Assembly (NCBI GenBank): GCA_016183985.1
Contig: JACPDN010000011.1
Span: 186,001 to 250,000, forward strand
DNA: 64,000 nt
From: Pseudomonadota bacterium
Lineage (GTDB): Bacteria; Pseudomonadota; Alphaproteobacteria; Dongiales; Dongiaceae
Direction: 5' to 3'
The notes beneath the pieces were generated by a model. The model worked only from the letters and a program-made list of their open reading frames with translations, made no database searches and was not told the origin of the DNA. Both the position numbers and the translations under genes were made by a program. Of this stretch, positions 40,812 to 49,403 are shown one piece after another (the stretch's first letter is position 1; each line of letters starts with the position of its first letter).

Positions 40812-41975
40812 ATGGACGAAGCATTGGCGTTGTCGACAACCATCGAGCGCGTCTACGACGCGGCGCTGGCCCCTGAATTGTGGCCCGATGCCCTGGCCAA
40901 GATCGCAACCTTTGTCGAAGGCTACAGCGCGGCGATCTTCTCGAAGACCCCGACGCTCACCGACAGCACCATCCATCATCATGACGGGCGCATCGACGAG
41001 GCATTCCGTCACTCCTATTTCACGCAGTACATCAAGCTGGACCCGGCGAACACGCTGCAATACTTCGCCGAGCTCGAGAAGCCGGTCAGCGTCTCCAGCC
41101 TGGTGCCGCCGGAAGAGATGATGGAATCGCGCTTCTTCCAGGAATGGGCGGCACCGCAGGGCTTGGTCGATTTCGTCACCGTGGCGCTCGAAAAGTCCCG
41201 CAACTCATCGGCCCTCCTCGGTGTCTTCCGCCATGCCAGCCAAGGCGTGGCCGATGAGAAGATCATGCACCGCATGGCGTTGATAGCGCCCCATGTGCGT
41301 CGTGCCGTCTTCATCGGTCGCGCCCTGGAGCAGAAGGCCGCCCAAGCCGCAGCTCTTGCCGATACATTGGATTCCATCGGCAGCGCGCTCATCCTTATCG
41401 ATCGCGATGGCCGCATCCTGCATGCCAATGCCGCCGCCTATCTGGCGATGGAAGAGCGGGATCTCTGCCATGCTCTTTCCGGCAAGCTCTCCTTCCGCCA
41501 GCGTGCCGCCAATGATGCGCTGCGCTGCCTGCTGACCACGCCCGCAAGCGGCCAAGCGCCGCGCGACCTGCGCCTTACGCTCACCCATGACGATGGCGAG
41601 ACCTACCTCGCCCATGTCCTGCCGCTCTCTTTCCGGACCAACCGCAATGGCACGCATGGTGCGGCGGCCGTCATCTGCCTGCAGCGCGCAGCCCTCGAGC
41701 TCGATGCCGCACCCCGCGTTATCGCCAAGAGCTATGGCCTGACGCCCACGGAGCTGCGCGTGCTCCTCGCGATTGTCGAAATCGGCGGTGTCCCGGAGAC
41801 AGCCGAGTCACTCGGCATCGGCGAAGGCACGGTGAAGACGCATCTCCGGCGCATCTTCGCCAAGACCGGTGCCACGCGACAGGCGGACCTCGTCCGCCTG
41901 GTGGCGACGCATGCCTCACCGCTCAGCGCGGAAGCGCCCTACCGCGAGCCCCAACACCTCGCGGCGGCGCAGTAG
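40812..41975 (+). CDS. LuxR-type helix-turn-helix regulator
   Basis: The 387-residue protein has a C-terminal LuxR helix-turn-helix (about 305-370: YGLTPTELRVLLAIVEIG, AESLGIGEGTVKTHLRRIFA, KTGATRQADLVRLV). The N-terminal about 180 residues are an unassigned sensor region, followed by a PAS-like part (ADTLDSIGSALILIDRDGRI). No receiver domain, so not a standard response regulator. GAGGTG stands before ATG 40812. It diverges from ahpC and could regulate it, though nothing in sequence proves this. Confidence 0.87.
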   Translation: MDEALALSTTIERVYDAALAPELWPDALAKIATFVEGYSAAIFSKTPTLTDSTIHHHDGRIDEAFRHSYFTQYIKLDPANTLQYFAELEKPVSVSSLVPPEEMMESRFFQEWAAPQGLVDFVTVALEKSRNSSALLGVFRHASQGVADEKIMHRMALIAPHVRRAVFIGRALEQKAAQAAALADTLDSIGSALILIDRDGRILHANAAAYLAMEERDLCHALSGKLSFRQRAANDALRCLLTTPASGQAPRDLRLTLTHDDGETYLAHVLPLSFRTNRNGTHGAAAVICLQRAALELDAAPRVIAKSYGLTPTELRVLLAIVEIGGVPETAESLGIGEGTVKTHLRRIFAKTGATRQADLVRLVATHASPLSAEAPYREPQHLAAAQ

Positions 41976-42041
41976 GCGCCGGCACATTTTTGTTGGCACT
42001 TTGGAACGGGACATCGTTCGGCGCTATAACGCCTTGCGCTA

Positions 42042-42060
42042 TATAACGTTAAGCGTTATA
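42042..42060. promoter_or_regulatory. Palindromic operator candidate upstream of higBA
   Basis: TATAACG-TTAAG-CGTTATA forms a perfect 7-bp inverted repeat. A further TATAACGC half-site lies at 42025-42032. It ends 22 bp before the toxin start and overlaps the likely -10 region, the usual place for antitoxin autorepression. Confidence 0.65.
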
Positions 42061-42082
42061 CTGCATTCGATCGGAGAATGCA

Positions 42083-42370
42083 GTGATTGTCAGTTTTGCA
42101 TGCAAAGAGACTCACCGCATTTGGACCGGCGAGCGGAGTCGCCGTTTCCCTGTGGATATGCAGGATACTGCCCTTCGTAAGCTGAGGATGCTCAATGCAG
42201 CTTTGAAGCTTGACGACCTCAAGGTTCCTCCGGGAAACCGCCTTGAACATCTGAAAGGCAGTCGCAAAGGTCAGTTTAGTATCCGCATCAATGAACAATG
42301 GCGGATTTGCTTTGTCTGGGATCATGGCCAAGGAGGCCCAAGCGATGTCGAAATCGTCGACTATCACTAA
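42083..42370 (+). CDS. higB: HigB-type toxin (RelE superfamily)
   Basis: The 95-residue protein has GERSRRFPVDMQDTALRKLR, GNRLEHLKGSRKGQFSIRIN and EQWRICFVWDHGQGGPSDVE with a C-terminal IVDYH. This is the HigB/RelE-like mRNA interferase pattern (R.EHL.G.R.G..SIRIN.QWRI.F). It would cut mRNA on the ribosome. GTG start 42083 with GGAG 7 bp upstream. The toxin-first order and 26-bp overlap with the antitoxin gene are typical for HigBA. Confidence 0.92.
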   Translation: MIVSFACKETHRIWTGERSRRFPVDMQDTALRKLRMLNAALKLDDLKVPPGNRLEHLKGSRKGQFSIRINEQWRICFVWDHGQGGPSDVEIVDYH

Positions 42371-42653
42371 GCTGAAAAATCCGCATCCAGGTGAAATCCT
42401 GCTGGAGGAGTTTCTGCGTCCGATGCAGGTCTCGCAGAATGCGCTTGGCCGGGCAATTGGCGTCTCGCCCCGCCGCATCAACGAGATCGTGCTCGGCAAG
42501 CGTGCGATCACGGCAGATACCGATTTGCGTCTCGCCAGGGCGTTCAGCATCTCGGAGGGATTTTTCCTTAATCTTCAGACTGACTTTGATCTGATGGAAC
42601 GCCGCCGCGCAATCGGCGACACGCTCAAAGCCATCAAACCGATTGCTGCATAG
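42345..42653 (+). CDS. higA: HigA-type antitoxin (XRE)
   Basis: The 102-residue protein contains NPHPGEILLEEFLRPMQVSQ and NALGRAIGVSPRRINEIVLG followed by KRAITADTDLRLARAF, the standard HigA helix-turn-helix. It neutralises HigB and represses the operon. AGGAGG lies 9 bp before ATG 42345, which is inside the toxin gene. Its 3' end overlaps the convergent glcF gene by 20 bp, so the module sits tightly against housekeeping genes. Confidence 0.93.
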   Translation: MSKSSTITKLKNPHPGEILLEEFLRPMQVSQNALGRAIGVSPRRINEIVLGKRAITADTDLRLARAFSISEGFFLNLQTDFDLMERRRAIGDTLKAIKPIAA

Positions 42654-43935
42654 CCGCCGGCATCGGCCCGCCGCTCGCCCAGTCGAGCAGTTCCACCGTG
42701 TGGACGATCGGACGCGTTAGGCCGCCTTCCAGCTGTTGCAGGCAGCCGATATTGCCGGCGGAGACGCAATCGGCACCGGTCCTTTCGATATTGGCGATCT
42801 TGCGGGCGCGGAGTTGGTTCGCGAAATCTGGCTGCAGCAGGTTGTAGGTGCCGGCCGAGCCGCAGCAGAGATGGGCTTCCGGCACATCGACCACCTCGAA
42901 ACCGGCATTGCGCAATAGATCCTTGGGTGCCGACAGTACCCGTTGTCCGTGCTGCAAGGAACAGGCGGCGTGATAGGCAACCTTGCCAAGCTTCGCCTCC
43001 GTCACCGGCGCGACGCCGCCGATCTTCACCAGATACTCGCTGATATCGAGCGCCTTCGCGGCTACCTCGCGCGCCAGCGTCTCATCCACGTCACCGCGGA
43101 AGAGATGGCCCCAATCCTTGATCGCCGTGCCACAGCCTGATGTCGTGATGACGATGGCATCGAGCCCCGCACCCTTCATCTCGGCTGCCCAGGCATGCAA
43201 TGTCGGTCGTGCCGTTTCCTTTGCCGCATGCTCGCGGCCCATATGCTGGGTGAGCGCCCCGCAGCAGCCGGCATCTTTGGCCACCACGACCTCGATGCCA
43301 AGACGGTTCAACAAGCGGATGGCTGCCGCGTTGATGCCGGGCTTCAACACCGGCTGCGCGCAACCGGCGAGGATCGCGATGCGGCCCCGCCGCGCACCTT
43401 CGGCTTTGAATACGCCCGGCTGATCGGTCGCGGCGGGCGAGGCGATTTCACGCGGCAGCATATCGAACATCGCCTTGAGGCGACCGGTAAAGAGCAGCGG
43501 CAGGCCGCTCAGCTTGCCGAGCTTCCCCAGTGCCAGCGCCAGGCGGAAGAGTGTCGGATTGGGCAGCACCACGCTCAGCACCTTGCGCAAGACGCGGTCG
43601 AAGAACGGCCGGCGATACTGCTCCTCGATCCGCACCCGTGCCTGATCGACCAGATGCATGTAGTCGACGCCCGACGGACAGGTCGTCATGCAGGAGAGAC
43701 AGGTGAGGCAACGATCAACATGTTTGGCGACGATCGCATCCGCCGCTTCATCGCGCTCCAGCATGTTCTTGATGAGATAGATGCGCCCGCGGGGGCTGTC
43801 GTTCTCATCGCCGGCGATGACATAGGTGGGACACGTCGCGGTGCAGAAGCCGCAATGCACGCAGGTCCGCAGGATCTTGTCGGCGGCGGCGAGATCGGGA
43901 TCGGCGAGCTGGGCCAGGGAAAAATGAGTCTGCAT
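42634..43935 (-). CDS. glcF: Glycolate oxidase iron-sulfur subunit GlcF
   Basis: The 433-residue protein has two 4Fe-4S ferredoxin motifs at the N-terminus, CVHCGFCTATCP near residue 25 and CLTCLSCMTTCP near 76, followed by two CCG-type domains (AKDAGCCGALTQHMGR near 222 and EAHLCCGSAGTYNLLQ near 350). It passes electrons from the GlcD/GlcE flavoproteins to the respiratory chain during glycolate oxidation to glyoxylate. Last gene of glcDEF; starts 7 bp after glcE. Confidence 0.94.
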   Translation of the reverse strand: MQTHFSLAQLADPDLAAADKILRTCVHCGFCTATCPTYVIAGDENDSPRGRIYLIKNMLERDEAADAIVAKHVDRCLTCLSCMTTCPSGVDYMHLVDQARVRIEEQYRRPFFDRVLRKVLSVVLPNPTLFRLALALGKLGKLSGLPLLFTGRLKAMFDMLPREIASPAATDQPGVFKAEGARRGRIAILAGCAQPVLKPGINAAAIRLLNRLGIEVVVAKDAGCCGALTQHMGREHAAKETARPTLHAWAAEMKGAGLDAIVITTSGCGTAIKDWGHLFRGDVDETLAREVAAKALDISEYLVKIGGVAPVTEAKLGKVAYHAACSLQHGQRVLSAPKDLLRNAGFEVVDVPEAHLCCGSAGTYNLLQPDFANQLRARKIANIERTGADCVSAGNIGCLQQLEGGLTRPIVHTVELLDWASGGPMPAAMQQSV

Positions 43936-43941
43936 GGCGCG

Positions 43942-45084
43942 TCAAAGATCCGGGTGCAAGCGACCGCGGTTGAAGACGAGGCCTGGGTCGAAGGCCGCGC
44001 GAATCTTCCTGAGCAGCGCTATCGGTACCTCGGGCGCAAACACATTCTCAGCCCGCCGCAGATCGTCGGGGGCGAGCAGCAGGGTGGCGTGACCATGACC
44101 CTTCAGATAGCTGTGAATTGCGCGCACAGCGGCGGCAAAATCTGTGAGCGAATGAGCGAGCCAGACCCGGCCACCACCCCAATCGACCTGCGCTTTTGCG
44201 CCATCCAGCTTGTCAAGAAGCGACATCAGCCCCTCGCCAAAGCCCGCGGAGGGTACCGAAAGGGACCATAAAAGGGTCGGTTTGGGCGTCAAGACGTGGT
44301 TAATATTTCGTAAATTTTGCCAGATCTGACGCGCAGCGGCACCTTCCAGCACCTCTCCCTCCCCGACCAAAGCCTGCAAAGCCTTCAGGCGATAGGCGAC
44401 TGATGGGCCGGATCCTTCCAGGCGGAAGAACAGGCGTTGCTGATCGGGCAGATAGGCAGCGCCAGTGGGCTCGATCGAACTGCCCAATGCAGCAATAAAA
44501 AGCCGCGTGGCCTTTGATATTTCGACGCTTTCCAGAATGAGCGCGACGCTGGCTTCGGGCGCCGGCACGACCTTCAGCGTCACCTCGGTCATGGCGATGA
44601 GTGTGCCGAACGAGCCCGCGATCAATTTGGGAAGATCATAGCCGGTCACGTTCTTGACCACTTTGGCACCAGCCTTGATCGCCTCGCCGCTACCATTAAC
44701 ACCTTTAAATCCCAAGAAAAAATCCCTGGCAGCCCCCGCAAACGGCCGCCGCGGACCGGAGAGGTTGGTGGCGATCACGCCGCCGATCGTCTGCTCATCC
44801 AAGGGCCTGCCATAAACTGGCCCGAGATCGACCGGCTCGAAGGCAAGATGCTGGCCGGCATCCTCAAGCGCTCGTTCCACTTGGGATAACGGCGTGCCGG
44901 CGCCGACCGTCATGACGAGCTCGGCCGGCGTGTAATCAATGATACCGCTGAACTTCTTCAAGGAAACAGGCTTTCCCTCAAAGACCCGGCCCCAACCGGA
45001 TTTGGTGCCATGGCCGCAAAGCGCCAGAGGCTCACCCGACTTAACAATATCAATGAGTTGGGATTCAGTTTCGGGGAGCAGCAT
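43942..45084 (-). CDS. glcE: Glycolate oxidase FAD-binding subunit GlcE
   Basis: The 380-residue protein has an FAD_binding_4-type domain: LALCGHGTKSGWGR near residue 20, ELVMTVGAGTPLSQVERAL near 55, GGVIATNLSGPRR near 105 and AGAKVVKNVTGYDLPKLIAG near 140. GlcE is a shorter paralogue of GlcD and pairs with it. The ATG at 45084 follows directly on the glcD stop (TAGATG), so translation is coupled. Confidence 0.94.
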   Translation of the reverse strand: MLLPETESQLIDIVKSGEPLALCGHGTKSGWGRVFEGKPVSLKKFSGIIDYTPAELVMTVGAGTPLSQVERALEDAGQHLAFEPVDLGPVYGRPLDEQTIGGVIATNLSGPRRPFAGAARDFFLGFKGVNGSGEAIKAGAKVVKNVTGYDLPKLIAGSFGTLIAMTEVTLKVVPAPEASVALILESVEISKATRLFIAALGSSIEPTGAAYLPDQQRLFFRLEGSGPSVAYRLKALQALVGEGEVLEGAAARQIWQNLRNINHVLTPKPTLLWSLSVPSAGFGEGLMSLLDKLDGAKAQVDWGGGRVWLAHSLTDFAAAVRAIHSYLKGHGHATLLLAPDDLRRAENVFAPEVPIALLRKIRAAFDPGLVFNRGRLHPDL

Positions 45085-46572
45085 CTAAAACCGTGGCAAG
45101 TCTGGATAGGGCAGCTTCCCGCCCCTCACATGCATCGCTCCCAATTCAGCGCAGCGATGCAGAGTCGGGAACACCTTGCCCGGGTTGAGCAGATTGCCGG
45201 CATCGAACGCGCATTTCACGCGCAGTTGCTGATTCAGATCGGCATCGTTGAACATGGTCGACATCAGATCGCGCTTCTCGACACCCACACCATGCTCGCC
45301 GGTGAGCACGCCGCCGACTTCGACGCAGAGCTTTAGGATGTCGGCACCGAAGGCCTCGGCAGATTCGAGCTCACCCGGCTTGTTGGCATCGTAGAGAATG
45401 AGCGGATGCAGATTGCCATCGCCGGCATGGAAAACATTGGCGACGCGCAGACCATGCAGGACGGAGAGCGCGTTCATGCGATGAAGAACTTCCGGCAGGC
45501 GGCTGCGGGGGATGGTGCCGTCCATGCAGTAGTAATCGGGTGAGATGCGACCCACGGCCGGAAACGCCGCCTTGCGCCCAGCCCAGATCAGCAAGCGCTC
45601 TTCCTCACTCTGACTCACGCGCAGGCCGGTGGCGCCGTGTGATGTAGCGATGGTGCTGACGCGGGAAATGAGATCGTCGACCTCGACCTCGGGCCCGTCG
45701 AGTTCGACGATGAGCAAGGCTTCGGCATCGAGCGGATAGCCGGCATGGACGAAATCTTCCGCTGCGTGGATCGCGGGCTTGTCCATCATCTCCATGCCGG
45801 CTGGAATGATGCCGGCACCGATGATCGCGGCAACCGCGGCACCGGCACTTTCCGACGACGCGAAACCGGCGAGTAACGCACGGGCCTTCTCAGGCTTCTT
45901 CAAAAGCTTCACGGTCACTTCGGTGACGACACCGAGCAGACCTTCGGAGCCGGTGAAGAGGCCCATCAGATCATAGAGGCCGCTATCCAGATGCTTGCCG
46001 CCCAAGCGAATGATCTCGCCATCCATCAACACCACTTCGAGGCCGAGCAGATTGTTGGTGGTGAGGCCGTATTTGAGGCAGTGCACGCCGCCGGAATTCT
46101 CGGCGACATTGCCGCCGATCGAGCAGGCGATCTGGCTGGAGGGATCGGGGGCATAATAGAAGCCCTCATTGGCCACAGCATGTGAGATCGCCAGATTGGG
46201 CACACCCGGCTGCACGACGGCACAGCGGTTGGCGAGATCGATGTCGAGAATCCTGTTGAGCTTGCCAAGGCCCAGCAGCAACCCATCGGCCAAAGGCAAT
46301 GCGCCGCCGGAGAGCGAGGTTCCGGCACCGCGCGGCACGACTTTGATGCCAAACCGATGCGCGATCTTGAGCGCCGCCGAGACTTCCGCGGTCGAGCGCG
46401 GCAGGGCAACGACGAGCGGCACCTGGCGATAGGCAGTGAGGCCATCGCTTTCATAGGGACGCATCGCGCGCTGGTCGGCGATGACATTGTCGGCACCCAA
46501 GGCCGCACGCAAGGCGGCGGCGAATTCCGGGGCAGCTTCGAGTGCTGCTCTATCGGGCGGCGGCATCAGCAT
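45085..46572 (-). CDS. glcD: Glycolate oxidase subunit GlcD
   Basis: The 495-residue FAD-linked oxidase oxidises glycolate (and some other 2-hydroxy acids). FAD site VVPRGAGTSLSGGALPLADG near residue 80, GGNVAENSGGVHCLKYGLTT near 155, HAGDGNLHPLILYD near 382 and GGVLTGEHGVGVEKRDLM near 420 are all present. It starts the glcDEF operon at 46572. Glyoxylate from this reaction can be transaminated to glycine, linking to the amino-acid oxidases elsewhere in the window. No ribosome-binding sequence is obvious before the ATG. Confidence 0.95.
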   Translation of the reverse strand: MLMPPPDRAALEAAPEFAAALRAALGADNVIADQRAMRPYESDGLTAYRQVPLVVALPRSTAEVSAALKIAHRFGIKVVPRGAGTSLSGGALPLADGLLLGLGKLNRILDIDLANRCAVVQPGVPNLAISHAVANEGFYYAPDPSSQIACSIGGNVAENSGGVHCLKYGLTTNNLLGLEVVLMDGEIIRLGGKHLDSGLYDLMGLFTGSEGLLGVVTEVTVKLLKKPEKARALLAGFASSESAGAAVAAIIGAGIIPAGMEMMDKPAIHAAEDFVHAGYPLDAEALLIVELDGPEVEVDDLISRVSTIATSHGATGLRVSQSEEERLLIWAGRKAAFPAVGRISPDYYCMDGTIPRSRLPEVLHRMNALSVLHGLRVANVFHAGDGNLHPLILYDANKPGELESAEAFGADILKLCVEVGGVLTGEHGVGVEKRDLMSTMFNDADLNQQLRVKCAFDAGNLLNPGKVFPTLHRCAELGAMHVRGGKLPYPDLPRF

Positions 46573-46595
46573 GAGGCGAATCTATAGCGCAAAAA

Positions 46596-46630
46596 GAAAC
46601 CGCGCGGGGGAAAGTCCCACGCGCGGTTTC
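46596..46630 (-). terminator. Rho-independent terminator after rpmJ
   Basis: GAAACCGCGCG pairs with CGCGCGGTTTC over a 13-base loop; on the minus strand it is followed by TTTTTGCG. It lies between rpmJ and glcD, both on the minus strand, so glcDEF needs its own promoter in the short space left. Confidence 0.82.
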
Positions 46631-46714
46631 AATTCAGATAGTCGGATCCAGCTCGATCAACGCGCTGGTCCGAAATTCATCAGCCTGCGCAGCCCAATCC
46701 CAAGTTGAGAGTGC

Positions 46715-46840
46715 TCAACCCTGGCGCGCCTTGAAGCGCGGATTGGTCTTGTTGATCACGTAGACCCGGCCCTTGCGGCGCACGATACGGCAATCCTTGT
46801 GCCGCGCCTTGGCCGACTTCAGCGAATTAACAACCTTCAT
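46715..46840 (-). CDS. rpmJ: 50S ribosomal protein L36
   Basis: The 41-residue protein begins [20 protein letters not shown] and continues [20 protein letters not shown]. This is the alphaproteobacterial L36 form, which keeps only one of the four zinc-binding cysteines of the C+ type. It is a component of the large ribosomal subunit. A standalone gene closed by its own terminator at 46596-46630. Confidence 0.96.
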   Translation of the reverse strand: MKVVNSLKSAKARHKDCRIVRRKGRVYVINKTNPRFKARQG

Positions 46841-46962
46841 GGTCCGGTTCCTTGAGAAAACAACGAGTCTTGAAATGGTGGCGCAACATAGTGACCAGGC
46901 CTCGCCCTGTCAACCACCCTCTCGCCCCCTCAAGCCGCTGAAATATATGAATTAACGGCCGA

Positions 46963-47934
46963 TTACCAGTTCGACATGAGCTTGGTGCCGCCCAGTTTGA
47001 TGGCGTAATAGCGCACAACTTTCAAATGGCCGGCGTCCATGGCGGCGACGCGACGACTCCACAACTGGACTTCTTTAACCACTTGTTCCGGCAGGGCTTT
47101 GGCATGAGCGGCCTTTTCGCCGCCCGCTTGCGTGAACTCCACCCAGCCATCCATAATCATCTTGCGGTAGCGCTCGGTGATGTCCTCGTTCACGCGCAGA
47201 TCAAAATTGATCTCGCGAAACCATTTCACATATTCGGCCCCGGAAGCGAAATATGTCGGGTCGGTGGGCGCCAGACCTAAGCCCTGCAGATGCGGGTCAT
47301 TTTCGGCCAGATCGTCGCTGCGAACAAAATCGGTGATTGAAACCTGACCGCGCGGTTTCAGGGCACGTTCGAAGGTTTTCAACAACTTCTGCTTGTCTTC
47401 CACCAGATAGAGCGATTCCGAGGACAGGATACAATCGATCGAACCGGCCTTCGGCTCGAAGCCCTCCGGTGAATAGCGGACGATATCCGCCTTCTTCTCA
47501 AGCCCAGCCTTGATGGAGAGCTCCTTGCCGGCCTTGGCGAGTTCCGCCGTGGGTTCGATGCCGCTAACCCAGACGCCGAATTCATTGGCCAAGGCACGCG
47601 TTCCGCCACCAAGGCCGGAACCGAATTCCATCACCGTGAGCGAGGGGTTGAGACCGAACGGCTTGGCCAGGCCCAACACATGTTCCTCGCCGCCGGGTTT
47701 GTAATAGCCCTCGCCCCAGACTTGTTGCTGGATGCGGATTGCCTCGTTTTCCCAAGGCATCAGCGGTGGAATGAGGACGGCGGGGACAATCAGGCCGGGT
47801 TCGATAGGGCCGCTTCGACCGTTCACGGCGGGCGAGGGCGCGCGAACGTCTTCGCCCTCCCACCATGCGCGCAGGCGTACACGCCAGTGTACCTTGCCAC
47901 CTGCTTCGGTTGTCATCTTCCCCCAGAGGCCCAT
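46963..47934 (-). CDS. SAM-dependent methyltransferase
   Basis: The 323-residue protein carries class I motif I VMEFGSGLGGGTRALANEFG near residue 105, acidic post-I IEPTAELAKAGKELS, motif II-like GSIDCILSSESLYLVEDK near 165 and GQVSITDFVR near 200. The overall pattern resembles phosphoethanolamine/sarcosine-type small-molecule N-methyltransferases more than nucleic acid enzymes, but the substrate is not evident. Start ATG 47934 is one of three near in-frame choices (47955, 47934, 47916); none has a strong ribosome-binding site except perhaps GGGGGAAG before 47916. Confidence 0.85.
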   Translation of the reverse strand: MGLWGKMTTEAGGKVHWRVRLRAWWEGEDVRAPSPAVNGRSGPIEPGLIVPAVLIPPLMPWENEAIRIQQQVWGEGYYKPGGEEHVLGLAKPFGLNPSLTVMEFGSGLGGGTRALANEFGVWVSGIEPTAELAKAGKELSIKAGLEKKADIVRYSPEGFEPKAGSIDCILSSESLYLVEDKQKLLKTFERALKPRGQVSITDFVRSDDLAENDPHLQGLGLAPTDPTYFASGAEYVKWFREINFDLRVNEDITERYRKMIMDGWVEFTQAGGEKAAHAKALPEQVVKEVQLWSRRVAAMDAGHLKVVRYYAIKLGGTKLMSNW

Positions 47935-48011
47935 TGCCGATTCACGGCAAATCAACTACTTAACTGTACCGCCTGCATTCCTAAATCGCAAGTTGAGGTC
48001 GTTCGGCCATC

Positions 48012-49403
48012 ATGTCGCCGCTCCGCGCGCCCGTGCTCGACGAGGAGACCGAGCCGGTTTTGCCCGCGCCGCTCTCCTATCACCTGAAACGCACGGTTGC
48101 ATTGGCCCTGCCGGTCATGGCTGCCCGCGCGGGCCTTGTCATCATGTTCACGGTGAATGCCATCTTCTGCGGGTGGCAAGGGACGACGGCGCTGGCCGAT
48201 CTGGGGGCAGCCGCAATTCCGCAGGTGACCTTGATGGTGGTGGGCGTCGGCCTCCTCATCGGCACGATCATCCTCACCGCCCAGGCCGCGGGTTCCGGGC
48301 GTTTCCTGGATTGCGGCCGGGCCTTGCGCGGCGGCCTCACCATCGCCTGCTGTATCGGCGTCACCTTCATGCTGGTGCTGTCGCCTGCTGAAAGCCTGCT
48401 GAAACTCTTCCAGCAACCACCGGAGACATTCGAGGGCGGCGGCCGGGCGCTTGCCATCCTGGGCTATTCCCTGCCCGGCATCCTGATGTTCAGCGCCTGC
48501 TCATTTTTCCTCGAAGGCATCAACCGGCCGATACCCGGCATGGTCATCGCGCTCTGTGGCAACCTCATCAATCTGGCACTCAATTGGGTGTTCGTTCTGG
48601 GCCATCTGGGAGCGCCGGAAATGGGTGCGGCCGGATCGGCCCTCGCTACCACAATCACGCGCTGGTGCATGCTGGCGGCCATCGCCAGCTATATTCTCTT
48701 CATGCCGGACCGCGCCAAATATGGCGCCCTGCCCTGGTTCAGCCTGCATGCGGCGACCCTCAAACGCATGCTGAGCTTAGGGTTGCCGCTGGCCTTTGCC
48801 ATCGGCACCGAGACCGCCTGCTTCAACATGATGATCTACATGGCCGGCTGGCTGGGCAGCACCGAGCTTGCCACCATGTATGCCACAATCAATTTCACCA
48901 GCTTCGTCTATATGCTGACGCTGGGGCTTTCGACCGCGGCCTCGGTCCGGGTCGGCAATGCGATCGGCCGGCGCAATGCCGGCGATATCCGGCGCGCAGG
49001 CTGGACAGCGGTCGGGCTCGAACTCGTCGTCATGGCAATGGTGGCCAGCATCACCGCCTTGCTCGCCCCGAAAATCGCCAGCGCCTATAGCCAGGATCCG
49101 CTGGTGCTGCCGCTCCTCACCGGCGCCCTCACGCTTACCACTTTGCTGTTCATCGTCGATGGCCTACAAGGCGTGTTGATGGGCGCCCTACGGGGTACGG
49201 CGGATACCTTGATTCCCACCATCGTTTACATCGTCAGTTTCGTCGTGGTGGGTCTGCCCATGGGATACATGATTGGATTTGAACAGCGGGCCGGTGTGCC
49301 GGCCCTGATCTGGTCGTTGATTTCTGCCCTGGTCGTGGCGGCGACAGGACTTGGCTGGCGCTTCCATCGATTGAGTTCGCGGCCGGAGGGATTGTGGCGA
49401 TGA
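48012..49403 (+). CDS. MATE-family efflux transporter
   Basis: The 463-residue inner-membrane protein has twelve predicted helices arranged as two repeats (LALPVMAARAGLVIMFTVNA near 36 and LSLGLPLAFAIGTETACFNM near 255). It exports cationic or drug-like compounds in exchange for Na+ or H+. It contains GGRALAILGYSLPGILMFSA and GLSTAASVRVGNAIGRRNAG, a conserved MATE stretch. The stop overlaps the start of the following DAO oxidase as ATGA, so transporter and oxidase are made together, suggesting a shared substrate or product. Confidence 0.9.
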   Translation: MSPLRAPVLDEETEPVLPAPLSYHLKRTVALALPVMAARAGLVIMFTVNAIFCGWQGTTALADLGAAAIPQVTLMVVGVGLLIGTIILTAQAAGSGRFLDCGRALRGGLTIACCIGVTFMLVLSPAESLLKLFQQPPETFEGGGRALAILGYSLPGILMFSACSFFLEGINRPIPGMVIALCGNLINLALNWVFVLGHLGAPEMGAAGSALATTITRWCMLAAIASYILFMPDRAKYGALPWFSLHAATLKRMLSLGLPLAFAIGTETACFNMMIYMAGWLGSTELATMYATINFTSFVYMLTLGLSTAASVRVGNAIGRRNAGDIRRAGWTAVGLELVVMAMVASITALLAPKIASAYSQDPLVLPLLTGALTLTTLLFIVDGLQGVLMGALRGTADTLIPTIVYIVSFVVVGLPMGYMIGFEQRAGVPALIWSLISALVVAATGLGWRFHRLSSRPEGLWR